DNA of 60,839 nucleotides from Gammaproteobacteria bacterium (GCA_003646405.1 QNFR01000003.1:1-60839); one strand, 5' to 3'; positions 36,601 through 46,360 are shown, counted from the first letter of the stretch. A program made the numbers and translations. The notes: generated from the letters alone by a model not told the origin.

Positions 36601-37128
36601 GATATGCTGCACCGGGCGGTAGATGCCCTGAAGCGCGGTGAAATACCCGACGTCGATGCTCCCCTGGATCAGGGTACTGAAGTGAACCTGCACCTGCCGG
36701 CGTTGATACCCGATGATTACCTGCCCGACGTCAATAGCCGGCTAATCCTCTATAAGAGAATTGCCGCGGCCGCCAACGATGGTGAATTACGGGATTTGCA
36801 AGTGGAAATGATCGACCGCTTCGGCCTGTTGCCTGAGCAAGTGGGCAACCTGTTCCAGGTATCGCGCCTGCGCCTCAAGGCCCAGGCCCTGGGTATTCGC
36901 GCCATTGATGCGGGGCCCGAGGGTGGTAGTATCGACTTCAAGCAAACAACCCGGGTAAATCCGCTGAGTCTGGTCAAGCTGGTTCAATCCGACCCCCTGT
37001 CCTATAAACTGGCCGGGGCAACGCGACTGCGCTTCGAGCAACACTTACCCGATACCCGGGAACGCCAGCAGTATCTGGAAGAGCTGCTGGAATCTTTCGC
37101 CACCGACGCCGAAGAGGACGCCGCTTGA
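33634..37128 (+). CDS. mfd: Transcription-repair coupling factor
   Basis: Removes RNA polymerase stalled at lesions and recruits UvrA; 1164 aa. It has a UvrB-like N-terminal module (DQPLEILAFPDWETLPYD region), an RNA polymerase interaction domain around GVPVVHLEHGVGRYIG, then a RecG-like translocase with Walker A GDVGFGKTEVAM, IIDEEHRFGVKQKE, TATPIPRTLNMA and the LHQLRGRVGRS helicase motif, and a C-terminal TRCF domain. Met11 (33664) is an equally good start. The csiV start overlaps its stop. Confidence 0.97.
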   Translation: MLTAASDSHPMFSKLVKKTPWPDKTATRSTLGPFYGSADARCIAELATLEHLLLVITADTSSALALERELPFFLDQPLEILAFPDWETLPYDNFSPHQDIISERLNTLYRLSGMTSGILIVPVPTLMHRLAPTAYIAGSSLVLQAGQTLDIDAFRRNLQRNGYINVETVYEHGEYALRGSLFDIYPMGSELPYRIDLLDDEVDTLRTFEPESQRTVDKVDAINLLPAREYPLNRAAVSRFQLNWYDSFDVDNDSCPTYVEVSAGRSPSGCEYYLPLFFEHCATLFDYLPENVSIITTGDHHGAARHFWEEIETRFEEYGIDPRRPLLPPRKCFAPVEELYQLLGNYAVLELRHNPDAPVHQQTAVLPPPELAGDGHNQSPTDKLADFLQEHHGPVLLCAESAGRREILLESLREHSLEPPAVADWHAFIASGLDFAIATAPLDRGLYFGPDHPTLVCEAQLFGNRVAQRRRRKSSDENATTNVFKDINELREGVPVVHLEHGVGRYIGLQTLAIDEQETEFLTLKYAQDARLYVPVASLHLISRYAGSDPEMAPLHKLGSDQWEKARRKASEKANDIAAQLLEVYARREAREGFAFERELHSYEQFSAAFPFEETPDQAVTINAVIEDMHSGRVMDRLVCGDVGFGKTEVAMRAAFVATRNNKQVAVLVPTTLLAQQHYNSFCDRFADWPVTVEVVSRFKSAKQLADVMRAVASGDIDILVGTHKLLQSNFKFDDLGLLIIDEEHRFGVKQKEVIKALRSEVDILTLTATPIPRTLNMALGGMRDLSIIATPPARRLSIKTFVREHNIALVKEAVLRETLRGGQVYYLHNEVKTIEESARKLRELLPDLSIGVAHGQMRETQLEQVMSAFYHRRHHILLCTTIIETGIDIPNANTIIIERADKFGLAQLHQLRGRVGRSHHQAYAYLLCPPRSVITPDAGKRLEAIEAAGDLGAGYLLATHDLEIRGAGELLGDEQSGQIHSVGFTLYMDMLHRAVDALKRGEIPDVDAPLDQGTEVNLHLPALIPDDYLPDVNSRLILYKRIAAAANDGELRDLQVEMIDRFGLLPEQVGNLFQVSRLRLKAQALGIRAIDAGPEGGSIDFKQTTRVNPLSLVKLVQSDPLSYKLAGATRLRFEQHLPDTRERQQYLEELLESFATDAEEDAA

Positions 37129-38198
37129 TACAGATTCTACAATATCGCCTGACAGCCGGGGCTGTGGCCGCCCTGATGCTGCTGCTGACAAGCCCGGCAT
37201 TTGCGCAGAAAGAGCGCTGGTGGCGCGTTGAGCTGTTGATCTTCAGCCACGAGTCGGCTCAGTCGGAGGAACAATGGGACCCCACCCCCAACCTGGCTTA
37301 TCCCAGCGCAGCGCGCTTTCTGGTGGAACCGGGGCTGATCGAAGACAACCTTGCACAGCATCACGCAGACAGCATGGTGGATGAATTTGGCCGGCAAATT
37401 CTGACCATACTGCCCCAGCCCGACTCGAGTGAGTCCCCCCAGATAAACGATAACGGTGCGCCTGATCCCGCGCAGTCAGTAACAGATATCCCGCGCGACC
37501 CCAACACCGTGGCCATCACCATCGTCGAAAAAATAGACGAACAAGCCACCGGGCAAGGCGCACTGGTCCCCACGCCATTTATAGTACTGCCCAGCGCGCA
37601 ACTGGAGTTTCGCGGCAAAGCGGCCTATATGCAGCGCAGCGGCAAATACCGGACCCTGTTCCACCAGACCTGGGTGCAACCTGTCGCCGATCAGGCCAGT
37701 GCCCTGCCTATCATCCTGGACCGGTCCGGGAATAGCGGACAGTGGCCGCCACTACAGGGCAGCATAAAACTCTACCTGTCGCGCTACCTGCACCTGGAAA
37801 CCAATCTCTGGCTGAATACCCCGGGAGATTACCTGCCCGGCGTATGGCGAATGCCACCACCGCCCCTGGGACCCCCGTCGCTGATTATCGAGGCGCTGCC
37901 GGAGCCGGAGTTGGAGTTGGGAGCCCTTAGCGGCGACTGGGCCAGCGCAATCGAACAGCCATCGTCATTGCCTGAAGGAGTGGAGGAAGTGCCGCTATCT
38001 GAGGAGGATTTGGGTCCCGTTTACCCCTACCGGCACGCTATACTGCTACAGCAGGAGCGGCGTATGCGCAGCACAGAGGTGCACTATATAGATCATCCCA
38101 TGCTGGGCGTGGTGGCCAAACTGACACCCCTGACAGCCGCAGAGCTCGAGGCCATGGCACAGGCTGAAAGAGACCGCGAGGCCGCTCAAGCGCAGTAA
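37125..38198 (+). CDS. csiV: CsiV-family periplasmic protein
   Basis: A 357-aa exported protein. The signal peptide ends at SPAFA-Q (about residue 27), followed by WWRVELLIFSHES, the family's N-terminal mark, and later the RYLHLETNLWL block with YPYRHAILLQQERRMRSTEVHYIDHP-like C-terminal part. CsiV was described as a peptidoglycan-binding divisome-linked factor. The start is TTG, overlapping the mfd stop. Its 3' end overlaps the convergent phosphorylase gene by 13 bp. Confidence 0.85.
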   Translation: MIQILQYRLTAGAVAALMLLLTSPAFAQKERWWRVELLIFSHESAQSEEQWDPTPNLAYPSAARFLVEPGLIEDNLAQHHADSMVDEFGRQILTILPQPDSSESPQINDNGAPDPAQSVTDIPRDPNTVAITIVEKIDEQATGQGALVPTPFIVLPSAQLEFRGKAAYMQRSGKYRTLFHQTWVQPVADQASALPIILDRSGNSGQWPPLQGSIKLYLSRYLHLETNLWLNTPGDYLPGVWRMPPPPLGPPSLIIEALPEPELELGALSGDWASAIEQPSSLPEGVEEVPLSEEDLGPVYPYRHAILLQQERRMRSTEVHYIDHPMLGVVAKLTPLTAAELEAMAQAERDREAAQAQ

Positions 38199-38935
38199 CG
38201 GCTGCCCAGTAAATGCTGCAATAGCTGCCGCACTTCAACAGCCTCTCGCCGCAGGATTTCGCGCATCATGTGCAGGGAGATAGGCAGGTCGCCAAGCCCC
38301 GCGGCCGGATTCACCACCATGCACACGCAGGCATAGGCCAGCCCCAACTCACGTGCCAGGGAAGCCTCCGGCATGCCGGTCATGCCGACCACATCACAGC
38401 CGTCGCGCGCCAGTCGACGGATTTCCGCCGCCGTCTCCAGTCTGGGCCCCTGGGTTACACCGTGTATGCCCGACGCCTCATGGGAAATCCGGCCAGCATT
38501 TGCCACCGCTATGAGCGCCAGGCGCAGCTCGCGGTCATAGGGTTCGGTGAAGTCGATGTGCATCAGTTCACCGCTGGCGCCGTCATCGAAACTGTGTGCC
38601 CGCCCCCAGGTGTAATCTATTACCTGGTCGGGAATTACCAGGGTCCCCGGCCGCATGGGTTCAGTGATACCACCAACAGCGTTAATGGCAAGGATATCGT
38701 CGACACCCAGGGAGTGCAGTGCCCATATATTCGCCCGGTAGTTGATCAAATGTGGCGGGATCGTCCCAGGGCTACCATGACGCTGCAGGAAGAACACACG
38801 AGTGTCACCCAGCCTGCCCTCCTGTATTGCCCGGGAGGGTTCGCCGAAAGGGGTTTGCGGCGTGTGGGTCTGTACAAGCTCCAGGCCCTCCAGTTCATCC
38901 ACACCGGTGCCGCCGATTATGGCCAACTGCCTCAC
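38186..38935 (-). CDS. S-methyl-5'-thioinosine (or thioadenosine) phosphorylase
   Basis: Purine nucleoside phosphorylase family member of 249 aa: AIIGGTG at the phosphate-binding N-terminus, QRHGSPGTIPPHLINYRANI, AVGGI and CDVVGMTGMPEASLARELGL. It salvages methylthio-nucleosides from polyamine and quorum-signal synthesis. The homologous gene at this place in Pseudomonas acts on methylthioinosine, so that substrate is preferred here, but the specificity residues were not checked. It overlaps the upstream channel gene by 4 bp. Confidence 0.87.
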   Translation of the reverse strand: MRQLAIIGGTGVDELEGLELVQTHTPQTPFGEPSRAIQEGRLGDTRVFFLQRHGSPGTIPPHLINYRANIWALHSLGVDDILAINAVGGITEPMRPGTLVIPDQVIDYTWGRAHSFDDGASGELMHIDFTEPYDRELRLALIAVANAGRISHEASGIHGVTQGPRLETAAEIRRLARDGCDVVGMTGMPEASLARELGLAYACVCMVVNPAAGLGDLPISLHMMREILRREAVEVRQLLQHLLGSRYCA

Positions 38936-40098
38936 GCGCCTGGCTCCGGTGCGTCTGGTTCCGGTGCGAGTTGCTCCACCTGCACTGTCCTGGTGGGAAA
39001 GGCGACATCCGCGCCGTTGGTGTGAATAATGTCCAGAATCTTTAACAATACGTCCTGCTTTATTTTGTGAAAGTCCACCCAGACCGTGGTTTTGGTAAAC
39101 GTGTAAACGAAAAAATCCAGTGACGAGGGTGCAAACGATACAAAATTGACGATCAGGGTACGGGACAGGTCTATGTCCTTATGGTTTTCCAGCATGGTTC
39201 TCACCTGATCGACAATGGCCTCCATTTTGTCCGCATCCTGGTAGCGAATACCGATGGTCTCGTAGATACGGCGGTTGAACATACGGGAGGGATTTTCCAC
39301 TGATATCTGGCTGAACACCGCATTGGGTACATACAGTGGCCGCTGATCGAAGGTGCGGATACGCGTCAGGCGCCAGCCGATATCCTCCACCGTACCCTCA
39401 ATTTGCTTGTCTGGAGAGCGAATCCAGTCGCCGTTGGTAAAGGGCCGATCCAGGTAAATGCTGAGGCCGCCAAAAAAATTGGCCAGCAGGTCCTTGGCGG
39501 CAAAGCCCACGGCGATGCCGCCAATCCCGCCAAACGCCAACAGGCCGGAGATGGTTACCCCGATGCTTTGCAGCACCAACAGGCCGGCTACCATCCACAG
39601 GGTGATCCGCGCCAGCTTCGCCGTGGCGCGCACTGTGGCCCTGTCAGCGGAGGCTGTGCGGCCGCGATCCTCTGCCAGAATTTCCCGCTCGGCTCCGGTA
39701 ATCAGTCGGTGCAGGAACCACACCAGCAGGAACACCAGAGCGGTATCGTAAGTCTGTACCAACGCGTGCTGCAAACCGGTAGCCAGCGGATAAACTTCCA
39801 GTGCCAGATAGGCGATCAAAACCCACAGCACCACCCGGATCGGGGTCTCCAGTGACGTGATAAGCACATCGTCCCAGCGCTGGGCGCTGGCTATGGCAGC
39901 CCGGTGCAGATGTCGAACCACGACCCCCAGCAGCAGGTGGGCAGTAGCGCCACAGAACAACAGCAGGGCCAGGGCGACGACCTGTGTATCCAGTTCCAGA
40001 TATTCACTAATGGGGGTAATAACCCGCGAAATGATGTTCAAGTCTAGTACTCCAGGCATCTTATCTGAGTTAATGAAGAGTTCGCTCTTTTTAGACAA
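38932..40098 (-). CDS. MscS-family mechanosensitive channel
   Basis: A 388-aa inner membrane protein with about four N-terminal hydrophobic helices. The pore-lining helix and beta domain are IGVTISGLLAFGGIGGIAVG, FAAKDLLANFFGG and RPFTNGDWI, as in MscS/YbdG-type channels. It probably protects against osmotic downshock. Met14 (40059) is an alternative start. The C-terminal tail is acidic and Pro/Glu-rich. Confidence 0.9.
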   Translation of the reverse strand: MSKKSELFINSDKMPGVLDLNIISRVITPISEYLELDTQVVALALLLFCGATAHLLLGVVVRHLHRAAIASAQRWDDVLITSLETPIRVVLWVLIAYLALEVYPLATGLQHALVQTYDTALVFLLVWFLHRLITGAEREILAEDRGRTASADRATVRATAKLARITLWMVAGLLVLQSIGVTISGLLAFGGIGGIAVGFAAKDLLANFFGGLSIYLDRPFTNGDWIRSPDKQIEGTVEDIGWRLTRIRTFDQRPLYVPNAVFSQISVENPSRMFNRRIYETIGIRYQDADKMEAIVDQVRTMLENHKDIDLSRTLIVNFVSFAPSSLDFFVYTFTKTTVWVDFHKIKQDVLLKILDIIHTNGADVAFPTRTVQVEQLAPEPDAPEPGA

Positions 40099-40331
40099 AT
40101 TACTTATGTCCAGAGCTTGTACTGTGTGAGTTCGGATATATAAAGCCTAGCGAAGGCTTAAGTCAACTCTTGAAGTCTATTGCAACTGCTTGATCTTTGA
40201 TGAAAAAATTTCCGGGCATAAATTCTGGAATTTATAGCTGCTTTTTTATGCCATTTTCCCATAATGGACAGGCTTTTCCAGCGTGATATGTTGGTCGAAC
40301 CACCACCAAAAAAGGGTAAAGGTACAATTCA
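40099..40331. other. Intergenic stretch between divergent genes with one palindrome
   Basis: Contains ATAAATTC-TG-GAATTTAT (40218-40235, exact 8-bp arms) enclosed by a looser GGCATAAA/TTTATGCC pair. No open frame with a recognisable product was seen. Confidence 0.4.
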
Positions 40332-40649
40332 ATGAAAATGCTCGCTCCCGTCATCGGCGGGTGGTACAAGGATTTACAGACAAATGGCCTGTTTGAAATT
40401 GTCGACTGGGACCCGTCCTCTCTGACCATCGAAATGCAGTACCTGGACGGCGAAGTTGCAGAATACGACCTGGATGCCTGGCGGGAAATGCGCTTGCAGC
40501 GCGCCGAGCCCCCGGAAGACTGGCGTACGGCGTTTGAACTGGATGACGAGGACTTGCTGGACCCGGATCTGCCCATGCACCCTGAGGACTGGAGTAACCC
40601 GCTGAACTTCATCGAACCGGACACAATGTGTGGCGTAGAGGAATACTGA
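40332..40649 (+). CDS. DUF6763 family small acidic protein
   Basis: A 105-aa protein with the pattern [19 protein letters not shown], then [10 protein letters not shown] and an acidic tail with EDWSNPLN. No membrane segment or catalytic motif is seen. The family is a conserved gammaproteobacterial neighbour of lexA; its function is unknown. The lexA SOS boxes begin 63 bp past its stop. Confidence 0.8.
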   Translation: MKMLAPVIGGWYKDLQTNGLFEIVDWDPSSLTIEMQYLDGEVAEYDLDAWREMRLQRAEPPEDWRTAFELDDEDLLDPDLPMHPEDWSNPLNFIEPDTMCGVEEY

Positions 40650-40711
40650 TCCCGTCCCGCAGAAGACTTCCCGGAAAACGGCAAAACACCTGTTGAATCA
40701 CGGACCGTATA

Positions 40712-40727
40712 CTGTATATAATTACAG
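40712..40727 (+). promoter_or_regulatory. LexA box 1
   Basis: CTGTATATAATTACAG matches the CTG-N10-CAG SOS operator with the favoured alternating A/T centre, 32 bp before the lexA start. Confidence 0.9.
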
Positions 40728-40730
40728 CAC

Positions 40731-40746
40731 CTGTACAGATAAACAG
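40731..40746 (+). promoter_or_regulatory. LexA box 2
   Basis: CTGTACAGATAAACAG also fits CTG-N10-CAG, 19 bp downstream of box 1 and just ahead of the ribosome binding site. Two tandem boxes before lexA are known in E. coli. Confidence 0.75.
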
Positions 40747-40758
40747 AGGGTGCCAGTA

Positions 40759-41361
40759 ATGGAAAAGCTTACACAGCGTCAGCAGCAAGTGCTGGATGTT
40801 GTCCGACAACATATAGACCAGACTGGCTATCCCCCTACTCGTGCAGATATTGCCCGGGAACTGGGTTTCAAATCGGCCAATGCCGCCGAAGAACACCTTA
40901 AAGCCCTGGCGCGCAAGGGCGCAATCGAAATCATCCCCGGCGCCTCCCGCGGCATCCGTCTGCCCCATAGTGCGGGTATCCCTATCGTGGGCCGTGTGGC
41001 AGCGGGCAATCCGATACTGGCCGAAGAGAATATTGAAGACTACTGCGAGCTGTCCCCCAATTTTTTCAAACCCGCGGCAGACTACTTCCTGCAGGTGCGG
41101 GGAGACAGCATGATCGAGGTGGGCATCCTTGATGGCGACCTGCTCGCTGTGCACAGTACGCCGGTGGCCAATAATGGCGATATCGTGGTGGCGCGTATCG
41201 ATGACGAAGTGACGGTCAAGCGCCTGCACAAAACCAGGCAGAAGCACATAGTGGAGTTGTTACCGGAAAATTCCGCTTACGAGCCGATTGTGGTGGATTT
41301 GCGCGAACGACAGTTCGCCATCGAGGGCCTCAGCGTGGGTGTGCTGCGCCGCGGCAATTGA
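40759..41361 (+). CDS. lexA: SOS repressor LexA
   Basis: Represses SOS genes and self-cleaves on RecA filaments; 200 aa. It has an N-terminal winged helix ([22 protein letters not shown]), cleavage bond A82-G83 in RVAAGNP, and the Ser-Lys dyad S117 (GDSMIEVG) and K154 (VTVKRL). The start at 40759 (MEKLTQRQ) is set by the family; the longer frame would cover the operators. No sulA gene follows. Confidence 0.97.
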   Translation: MEKLTQRQQQVLDVVRQHIDQTGYPPTRADIARELGFKSANAAEEHLKALARKGAIEIIPGASRGIRLPHSAGIPIVGRVAAGNPILAEENIEDYCELSPNFFKPAADYFLQVRGDSMIEVGILDGDLLAVHSTPVANNGDIVVARIDDEVTVKRLHKTRQKHIVELLPENSAYEPIVVDLRERQFAIEGLSVGVLRRGN

Positions 41362-41376
41362 GGACACGCGTTGCCG

Positions 41377-41625
41377 CTAGTGCAGTACGCGCGAAGCTTC
41401 CATAGTCGTTGTTATTTCTATTTCTCCCCGCTCGGCAACAATGGCCGCTACCTGAATGCCGGTCTGAATCATGGCTTTTGCGACTTCCAACCCATTGTCC
41501 ATCAGGTAAGCACGGGTTTCGTCCGAGAAACTGATTACCACCAGCGGCTCCGAGTCATCATCCACCCGTTGCAATACAATCTCTCCGTCTCCGAGATCAA
41601 TAATTTCCAGTATTGATGCAGGCAC
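41377..41625 (-). CDS. Conserved small protein of unknown function
   Basis: An 82-aa acidic protein (ILEIIDLGDGEIVLQRVDDD, LVVISFSDETRAYLMDNGLE) ending ASRVLH. No family name is recognised with confidence; similar small genes sit between lexA and topA in Pseudomonas relatives. It is convergent with lexA with a 15-bp gap. Confidence 0.65.
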   Translation of the reverse strand: MPASILEIIDLGDGEIVLQRVDDDSEPLVVISFSDETRAYLMDNGLEVAKAMIQTGIQVAAIVAERGEIEITTTMEASRVLH

Positions 41626-41705
41626 TCAATAAACCCCTGATTGTTGAAACCACGCGTCTATTCTAACAGCTGCTACTGCCAGCGGCCAGCACCCTGTTAC
41701 ATACC

Positions 41706-42173
41706 CTAATATTCGTCCAGGGAGTTACTCATCCGGTCAAACAGCGCTTCCAGATTATCTATCCACTGTTGCGCTCGCTCGCAGCCCGTTAATTCGGGCG
41801 CGGCGACGGCGAGATTACCCTGCATGGGAGTGGCGCGAACGGGTACCTCATGGTCTGACACTATCTCAGCCAGCCAGCCTTGCGTCTCCAACTGATGGAA
41901 TTCACGAATCTCCCCGGGCACGGCCCTGCCCGCAGCGATATCAGGCAACCCGGCACAACCCCGTGGTGGCTGGCCGGTCAGTTGCTCCGAGCCGCTGACC
42001 TCCAGCAGGAACCAGCCGTAGGCAGCGAGCAAATGTTCCCTGACGGCGGGCAGAAAAGCCTGCGTGATCGTCACCGCGGGGATATCCTGCGCCGCCAGCG
42101 CACGACGCCAGCCAGACAACTGAATTTTGGCCAGATACAAGCCGTGGTTGGCCCGGGCCCGCGCCGAACTCAT
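41706..42173 (-). CDS. DUF6586 family protein
   Basis: A 155-aa protein ([19 protein letters not shown], then a helical middle and [20 protein letters not shown]). The gene overlaps the topA stop by ATGA, as in Pseudomonas, where a DUF6586 gene is coupled to topA. It is soluble with no catalytic motif; its function is unknown. Confidence 0.75.
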   Translation of the reverse strand: MSSARARANHGLYLAKIQLSGWRRALAAQDIPAVTITQAFLPAVREHLLAAYGWFLLEVSGSEQLTGQPPRGCAGLPDIAAGRAVPGEIREFHQLETQGWLAEIVSDHEVPVRATPMQGNLAVAAPELTGCERAQQWIDNLEALFDRMSNSLDEY

Positions 42174-44875
42174 TTCTTTGCGCTGGAGCCGGATGCCTTT
42201 TTACGGGGGCTGGAGGCTTTTTTACGGGGACTGGAGGCCCTGCTCTTCGCTTGCTCTTCCTGCCATTTACCATTGTGGTAAAAGGCTTTCCAGCCGGTGG
42301 CCTTGCCATCCTTTTCCGTCATCACATACTGCTCTTTGGTCTTGCGACTGAAACGGATCTGAGCCGGATTACCATCGCTATCGGCGGTTGGCGCGCTGAA
42401 CAGGAAGGTGTACTTGGGATCGATCTCACCCTGGTGTGGCAGCATTTCACTGACCAGCGGCGCACGCGTCTCGCGATTGCGGGGAAACTGGCTGGCCGCC
42501 AGGAACAGGCCCGCCGCCCCATCGCGCAGGATGTAATGATCTTCCACCTTCACACACTCCAACTCGGGCATGGGCACAGGATCCATCTTGGGCGGCGCCG
42601 CCTCCCCACTACGCAGTAACTTACGGGTATTCTTGCAGTCTTCTGCGGTGCAACCGAAGTACTTGCCAAAACGCCCGTTCTTGAGCTGCATTTCGGCGCC
42701 GCATTTATCACATTCCAGAACCGGCCCCTCATAGCCCTTGATCTTGAACTTGCCATGCTCTACTTCAAAACCCCGACAATTGGGGTTGTCGCCGCATACA
42801 TGCAGTTTGCGGTCCTCATCGATAAGGTAGCTGTCCATGGCGGTACCACACAGCTTGCAGTGGTGCTTGGTGCGCAGCAAACGGGATTCAGCCTCGTCGT
42901 CTGCATCTTCCCTGATCGCCTCGTCACCGGCGGTCAGGTTCAAGGTGTGCTTACAGCGCTCCTTGGGTGGCAGGGCGTAACCAGAGCAGCCCAAAAATAC
43001 CCCGGTGCTGGCGGTACGCACCTGCATGTCTCGGCCGCAGTTACTGCACTTGATATCGGTCATGGTCGGTTCATTGCGCTGCATGCCGACCGGTTCCTCC
43101 TCCCCGGCTTTTTCCAGCAGACTGCTAAAATCGGCGTAAAACTGATCCAGCAATTCGTGCCATTCCAGCTTGCCCTGGGCCACATCATCCAGGCGCTCCT
43201 CCATGGAGGCGGTAAATCCGTAGTCCAGTAATTCGGCGAAGCTGGTCTGCAGGCGATGGGTGACAATATCGCCCATTTTTTCCGCATAGAAGCGCTTGTT
43301 TTCCAGCCTTACGTAACCTCGATCCTGAATTGTGGAAATAATGGCGGCGTAGGTGGACGGGCGGCCGATACTGCGCTTTTCCAACTCGCGTACCAAGCTC
43401 GCCTCGCCATAACGGGGGGCCGGCTTGGTAAAATGCTGGGCTGGATCCACCTTGATCAGGTTGAGTGCATCCCCTTCTTTCATATCCGGCAGCACGGCGT
43501 CATCACCCTTGCGGCCCGCTGGTGCCTGCACCCTGGTATAACCGTCAAAGCGAATGATGCGCCCCTTGGCATTGAGCTGGTAGTCACCGGCGCTGACCGT
43601 CACCACAGTGGCGGTGTACTCGGCATCAGGCATCTGACCCGCGACAAACTGGCGCCAGATGAGTTCGTACAGGCGCTCGGCGTCCCGCTCCATGCTTTTT
43701 AACGCGGCCTGTGGAACATTCACATCCGATGGCCGAATCGCTTCGTGTGCCTCTTGCGCGCCCTCTTTGGAGGAGAAACGCCTGGGGTTATCGGGCAGGT
43801 ATTTCGCAGGAAAGTTGTTCCCAATATACTCGCGGCACGACGCTACCGCTTCGGCACTGAGATTGGTGGAGTCAGTACGCATATAGGTAATGTAACCTGC
43901 CTCATACAAGCGCTGAGCCAGCATCATGGTTTTCTTTACGCTAAAGCCCAGTCGTGTACTGGCCGCCTGCTGCAAGGTGGAGGTAATGAAGGGCGCCGGC
44001 GCTTTGGAGCGAGTGGGTTTATCCTCACGCTTGCTCACCGCGTAGGGCAGAGCCTGCAACTCGGCTACGGCGGCTGTGGCGCTGGCCTCGTCACCCGGAC
44101 GAAACTTCTCACCCTTGTGTTTGCGCACCTGAAAGCGGACTTCATCGTCGCGCTGCGTACCCAGATCGGTATGAATCTCCCAGTATTCTTCTGGCACAAA
44201 GGCCCTTATTTCGCGCTCTCGCTCGACGATAAGGCGTACAGCCACGGATTGCACGCGACCGGCGGACAGCCCCCTGGCCACTTTAGCCCACAGCAGCGGT
44301 GACACCATGTAACCCACCACCCGATCCAGGAAGCGGCGCGCCTGCTGTGCATTGACCCTGTTCTGATCCAAATGTGCGGGCTGCTCAAAGGCTTCGGTGA
44401 TCGCCTTTTTGGTAATTTCATTGAATACCACGCGTTGATAGCGTGCGTCATCGCCGCCAATGGCCTCCTTCAGGTGCCAGGCAATAGCCTCCCCCTCACG
44501 GTCGAGGTCGGTTGCGAGGTAGATGGTATCGGCGTTGGCGGCGAGCTTCTTGAGCTCATTGACGACTTTTTCTTTGCCCGGCAGTATCTCGTAGGTGGCT
44601 TTCCAGCCGTGCTCCGGATCTACACCCATACGCCGGATCAATTGCTCCCGGGCATTCTTTTTCTTGTAGGCCGCCTTTTTGGCCGGGGCCATTTTACGGG
44701 TCTTGGCAGCCTGGGCAGCGCGCGCCTTGGGGTCCGCCTTACTGGTGCTACTACCAGCGGTGGGCAGGTCCCGAATGTGCCCGACGCTGGATTTAACGAT
44801 AAAATCCGAGCCCAGGTACTTGTTGATCGTCTTGGCTTTGGCCGGCGATTCCACGATGACTAGTGATTTGCCCAT
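42170..44875 (-). CDS. topA: DNA topoisomerase I
   Basis: Type IA topoisomerase that relaxes negative supercoils; 901 aa from 44875 ([17 protein letters not shown]). The Toprim domain has [15 protein letters not shown], the active-site Tyr is in [11 protein letters not shown], and [11 protein letters not shown] lies between. The C-terminus has Cys4 zinc modules ([21 protein letters not shown]) and a basic tail with repeated SSPRKKAS units. It was trimmed from a longer open frame by homology to the family start. Confidence 0.96.
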   Translation of the reverse strand: MGKSLVIVESPAKAKTINKYLGSDFIVKSSVGHIRDLPTAGSSTSKADPKARAAQAAKTRKMAPAKKAAYKKKNAREQLIRRMGVDPEHGWKATYEILPGKEKVVNELKKLAANADTIYLATDLDREGEAIAWHLKEAIGGDDARYQRVVFNEITKKAITEAFEQPAHLDQNRVNAQQARRFLDRVVGYMVSPLLWAKVARGLSAGRVQSVAVRLIVEREREIRAFVPEEYWEIHTDLGTQRDDEVRFQVRKHKGEKFRPGDEASATAAVAELQALPYAVSKREDKPTRSKAPAPFITSTLQQAASTRLGFSVKKTMMLAQRLYEAGYITYMRTDSTNLSAEAVASCREYIGNNFPAKYLPDNPRRFSSKEGAQEAHEAIRPSDVNVPQAALKSMERDAERLYELIWRQFVAGQMPDAEYTATVVTVSAGDYQLNAKGRIIRFDGYTRVQAPAGRKGDDAVLPDMKEGDALNLIKVDPAQHFTKPAPRYGEASLVRELEKRSIGRPSTYAAIISTIQDRGYVRLENKRFYAEKMGDIVTHRLQTSFAELLDYGFTASMEERLDDVAQGKLEWHELLDQFYADFSSLLEKAGEEEPVGMQRNEPTMTDIKCSNCGRDMQVRTASTGVFLGCSGYALPPKERCKHTLNLTAGDEAIREDADDEAESRLLRTKHHCKLCGTAMDSYLIDEDRKLHVCGDNPNCRGFEVEHGKFKIKGYEGPVLECDKCGAEMQLKNGRFGKYFGCTAEDCKNTRKLLRSGEAAPPKMDPVPMPELECVKVEDHYILRDGAAGLFLAASQFPRNRETRAPLVSEMLPHQGEIDPKYTFLFSAPTADSDGNPAQIRFSRKTKEQYVMTEKDGKATGWKAFYHNGKWQEEQAKSRASSPRKKASSPRKKASGSSAKK

Positions 44876-44984
44876 AAATTCCTGTCGTACACTCAATAGT
44901 GGCTGTGCGCCGGACCGTCCAGCGCACAAAAAGTGTGCATATATAAGTCGCTATCACGCTGCGGTCAAGAAAAATCGTTATTTG

Positions 44985-45443
44985 TCAGTGCAGCAACTGC
45001 TCGGCCCAGGTCTCCAGCACCTGCCGGATCTGTTCCACATCCTCCTGGGAACCGGACTCCTGCCAGTAGATGCCGCAACTGGCCTCGCTGACACCGGCTA
45101 CCAGGATTCCTGCGGGTAGTTGCTGCAGCAAAGCCGGTACCGGGGTACGTCGATCCAGGCTCCGCCAGCCCTCCTGGCAGGCGCTCCAACTGACACGTGT
45201 AACCGGCTCACCGCGCCGTGGTGGCAGGCGCTTGCCATAATAAATAATGTCCCCCCCTGGGGCGGCCCGGGGCGGCTGGCGACTATTTTTTGCGCCGGGC
45301 AGTGTGCGAAATTCCACGAACAGACCATGCACTGCGGCATACTCACGCAAACGCGCGACCTTGCGCTGCCTTTTGCTCGGTACAAAGTGAGAAAGTGGCG
45401 CCAGGGCCAGGGCAATAACAAAAATTATCAGTAAATAAGTCAT
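44985..45443 (-). CDS. Membrane-anchored protein of unknown function
   Basis: 152 aa from 45443: a single N-terminal helix (YLLIIFVIALALAPLSHFVP) and then a soluble domain with a basic stretch (SKRQRKVARLREYAAVHG) and GDIIYYGKRLP. The C-terminal half contains a GIYWQESG stretch and DVEQIRQVLETW. The family is not recognised; a homologue upstream of topA in Pseudomonas is similarly uncharacterised. Confidence 0.7.
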   Translation of the reverse strand: MTYLLIIFVIALALAPLSHFVPSKRQRKVARLREYAAVHGLFVEFRTLPGAKNSRQPPRAAPGGDIIYYGKRLPPRRGEPVTRVSWSACQEGWRSLDRRTPVPALLQQLPAGILVAGVSEASCGIYWQESGSQEDVEQIRQVLETWAEQLLH

Positions 45444-45541
45444 AGTGCTCCAACCACCCGACAAGTGAGGAGCAGGTGGCTGGAGCACCAGATCCAGGCC
45501 AATTCTGCACATATCGACATACCAAGATACCCGAAATGGTA

Positions 45542-45569
45542 TTGATCGGGTAAAATTTTATGCTATAAA
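45542..45569 (+). promoter_or_regulatory. Probable promoter of uspA
   Basis: TTGATC at 45542-45547 and TATAAA at 45564-45569, 16 bp apart, 35 bp before the uspA start. A GGAG site follows at 45593-45596. Confidence 0.55.
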
Positions 45570-45603
45570 TGTCTGTACACGTTTTTGAAGATGGAGTATC
45601 ACC

Positions 45604-46035
45604 ATGTCCCAGTACACCAAAATCCTGGTCGCAGTAGACCTCAGTGATGAATCTGCGCAGGTGGCCCAGCGCGGGCATTTCGTTGCCAAGAACAACAACG
45701 CAGAGCTGCATCTGATACATGTTATCGAGCCTCTGAGCTTCGCTTATGGGGGTGACATTCCCATGGACTTTTCCGGCATCCAGGATGAAATCCACCAGCA
45801 GGCCACGCAACAGCTGAAGCGCTTTGCCAAGGCCAACGGCATAGACGAAGAGCACCAGCACATCATCCTGGGCAGACCGGAAGTGGAGATACACGCAACC
45901 GCCGAAGAACTGGGCGCTGACCTCATTGTGGTGGGCAGCCACGGTCGCCACGGCCTGGCCCTGCTGTTGGGTTCTACGGCTAACGGCGTCCTGCATGGCG
46001 CCAGTTGCGATGTGCTCGCCGTGCGTGTGAGCTAG
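45604..46035 (+). CDS. uspA: Universal stress protein
   Basis: A 143-aa UspA-fold protein: VDLSDESAQ at the N-terminus and the nucleotide-binding motif GSHGRHGLALLLGSTANGVL at the C-terminus (G-x2-G-x9-G-S/T), so it is of the ATP-binding kind. It is expressed from its own promoter and convergent with the gene at 46049. Its specific stress role is unknown. Confidence 0.9.
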   Translation: MSQYTKILVAVDLSDESAQVAQRGHFVAKNNNAELHLIHVIEPLSFAYGGDIPMDFSGIQDEIHQQATQQLKRFAKANGIDEEHQHIILGRPEVEIHATAEELGADLIVVGSHGRHGLALLLGSTANGVLHGASCDVLAVRVS

Positions 46036-46048
46036 TGTACCTCGTCAC

Positions 46049-46330
46049 TCATGAGGCCAGGAACCGCTCCAGTTGTGACCGCGAGAATGGCCAGTTGAGC
46101 TCCCTGCCATCGGGGTGCTGCAAGACCGGAATCAGCACACCGTAACGCTCAAATAAAGTATCTGATTCACTGATATCCACCTGATCAAAATCAAGGGCAG
46201 TGCCCGCCCGCTGTTGTGACTTTTGTTGCAACTGCAGCATCTGTTTGGCAATTTCGCACAGATGACAGGCGGAGGTGCCATAGAGAGTAAAATGCGTCAA
46301 GAATTCGCCCTTCGGTTGGTGATTCAACAT
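46049..46330 (-). CDS. Glutaredoxin-like thiol protein
   Basis: A 93-aa thioredoxin-fold protein with FTLYGTSACHLCEIAKQML, where CHLC is the redox motif, and the cis-Pro stretch GVLIPVLQHPDG. It fits the DUF836 glutaredoxin group. Substrates are unknown. A terminator-like hairpin sits 31-54 bp upstream, so it needs its own promoter very close to its start. Confidence 0.82.
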   Translation of the reverse strand: MLNHQPKGEFLTHFTLYGTSACHLCEIAKQMLQLQQKSQQRAGTALDFDQVDISESDTLFERYGVLIPVLQHPDGRELNWPFSRSQLERFLAS

Positions 46331-46360
46331 GTCCCACCTACAGGTTAGACCCTACCCGCA

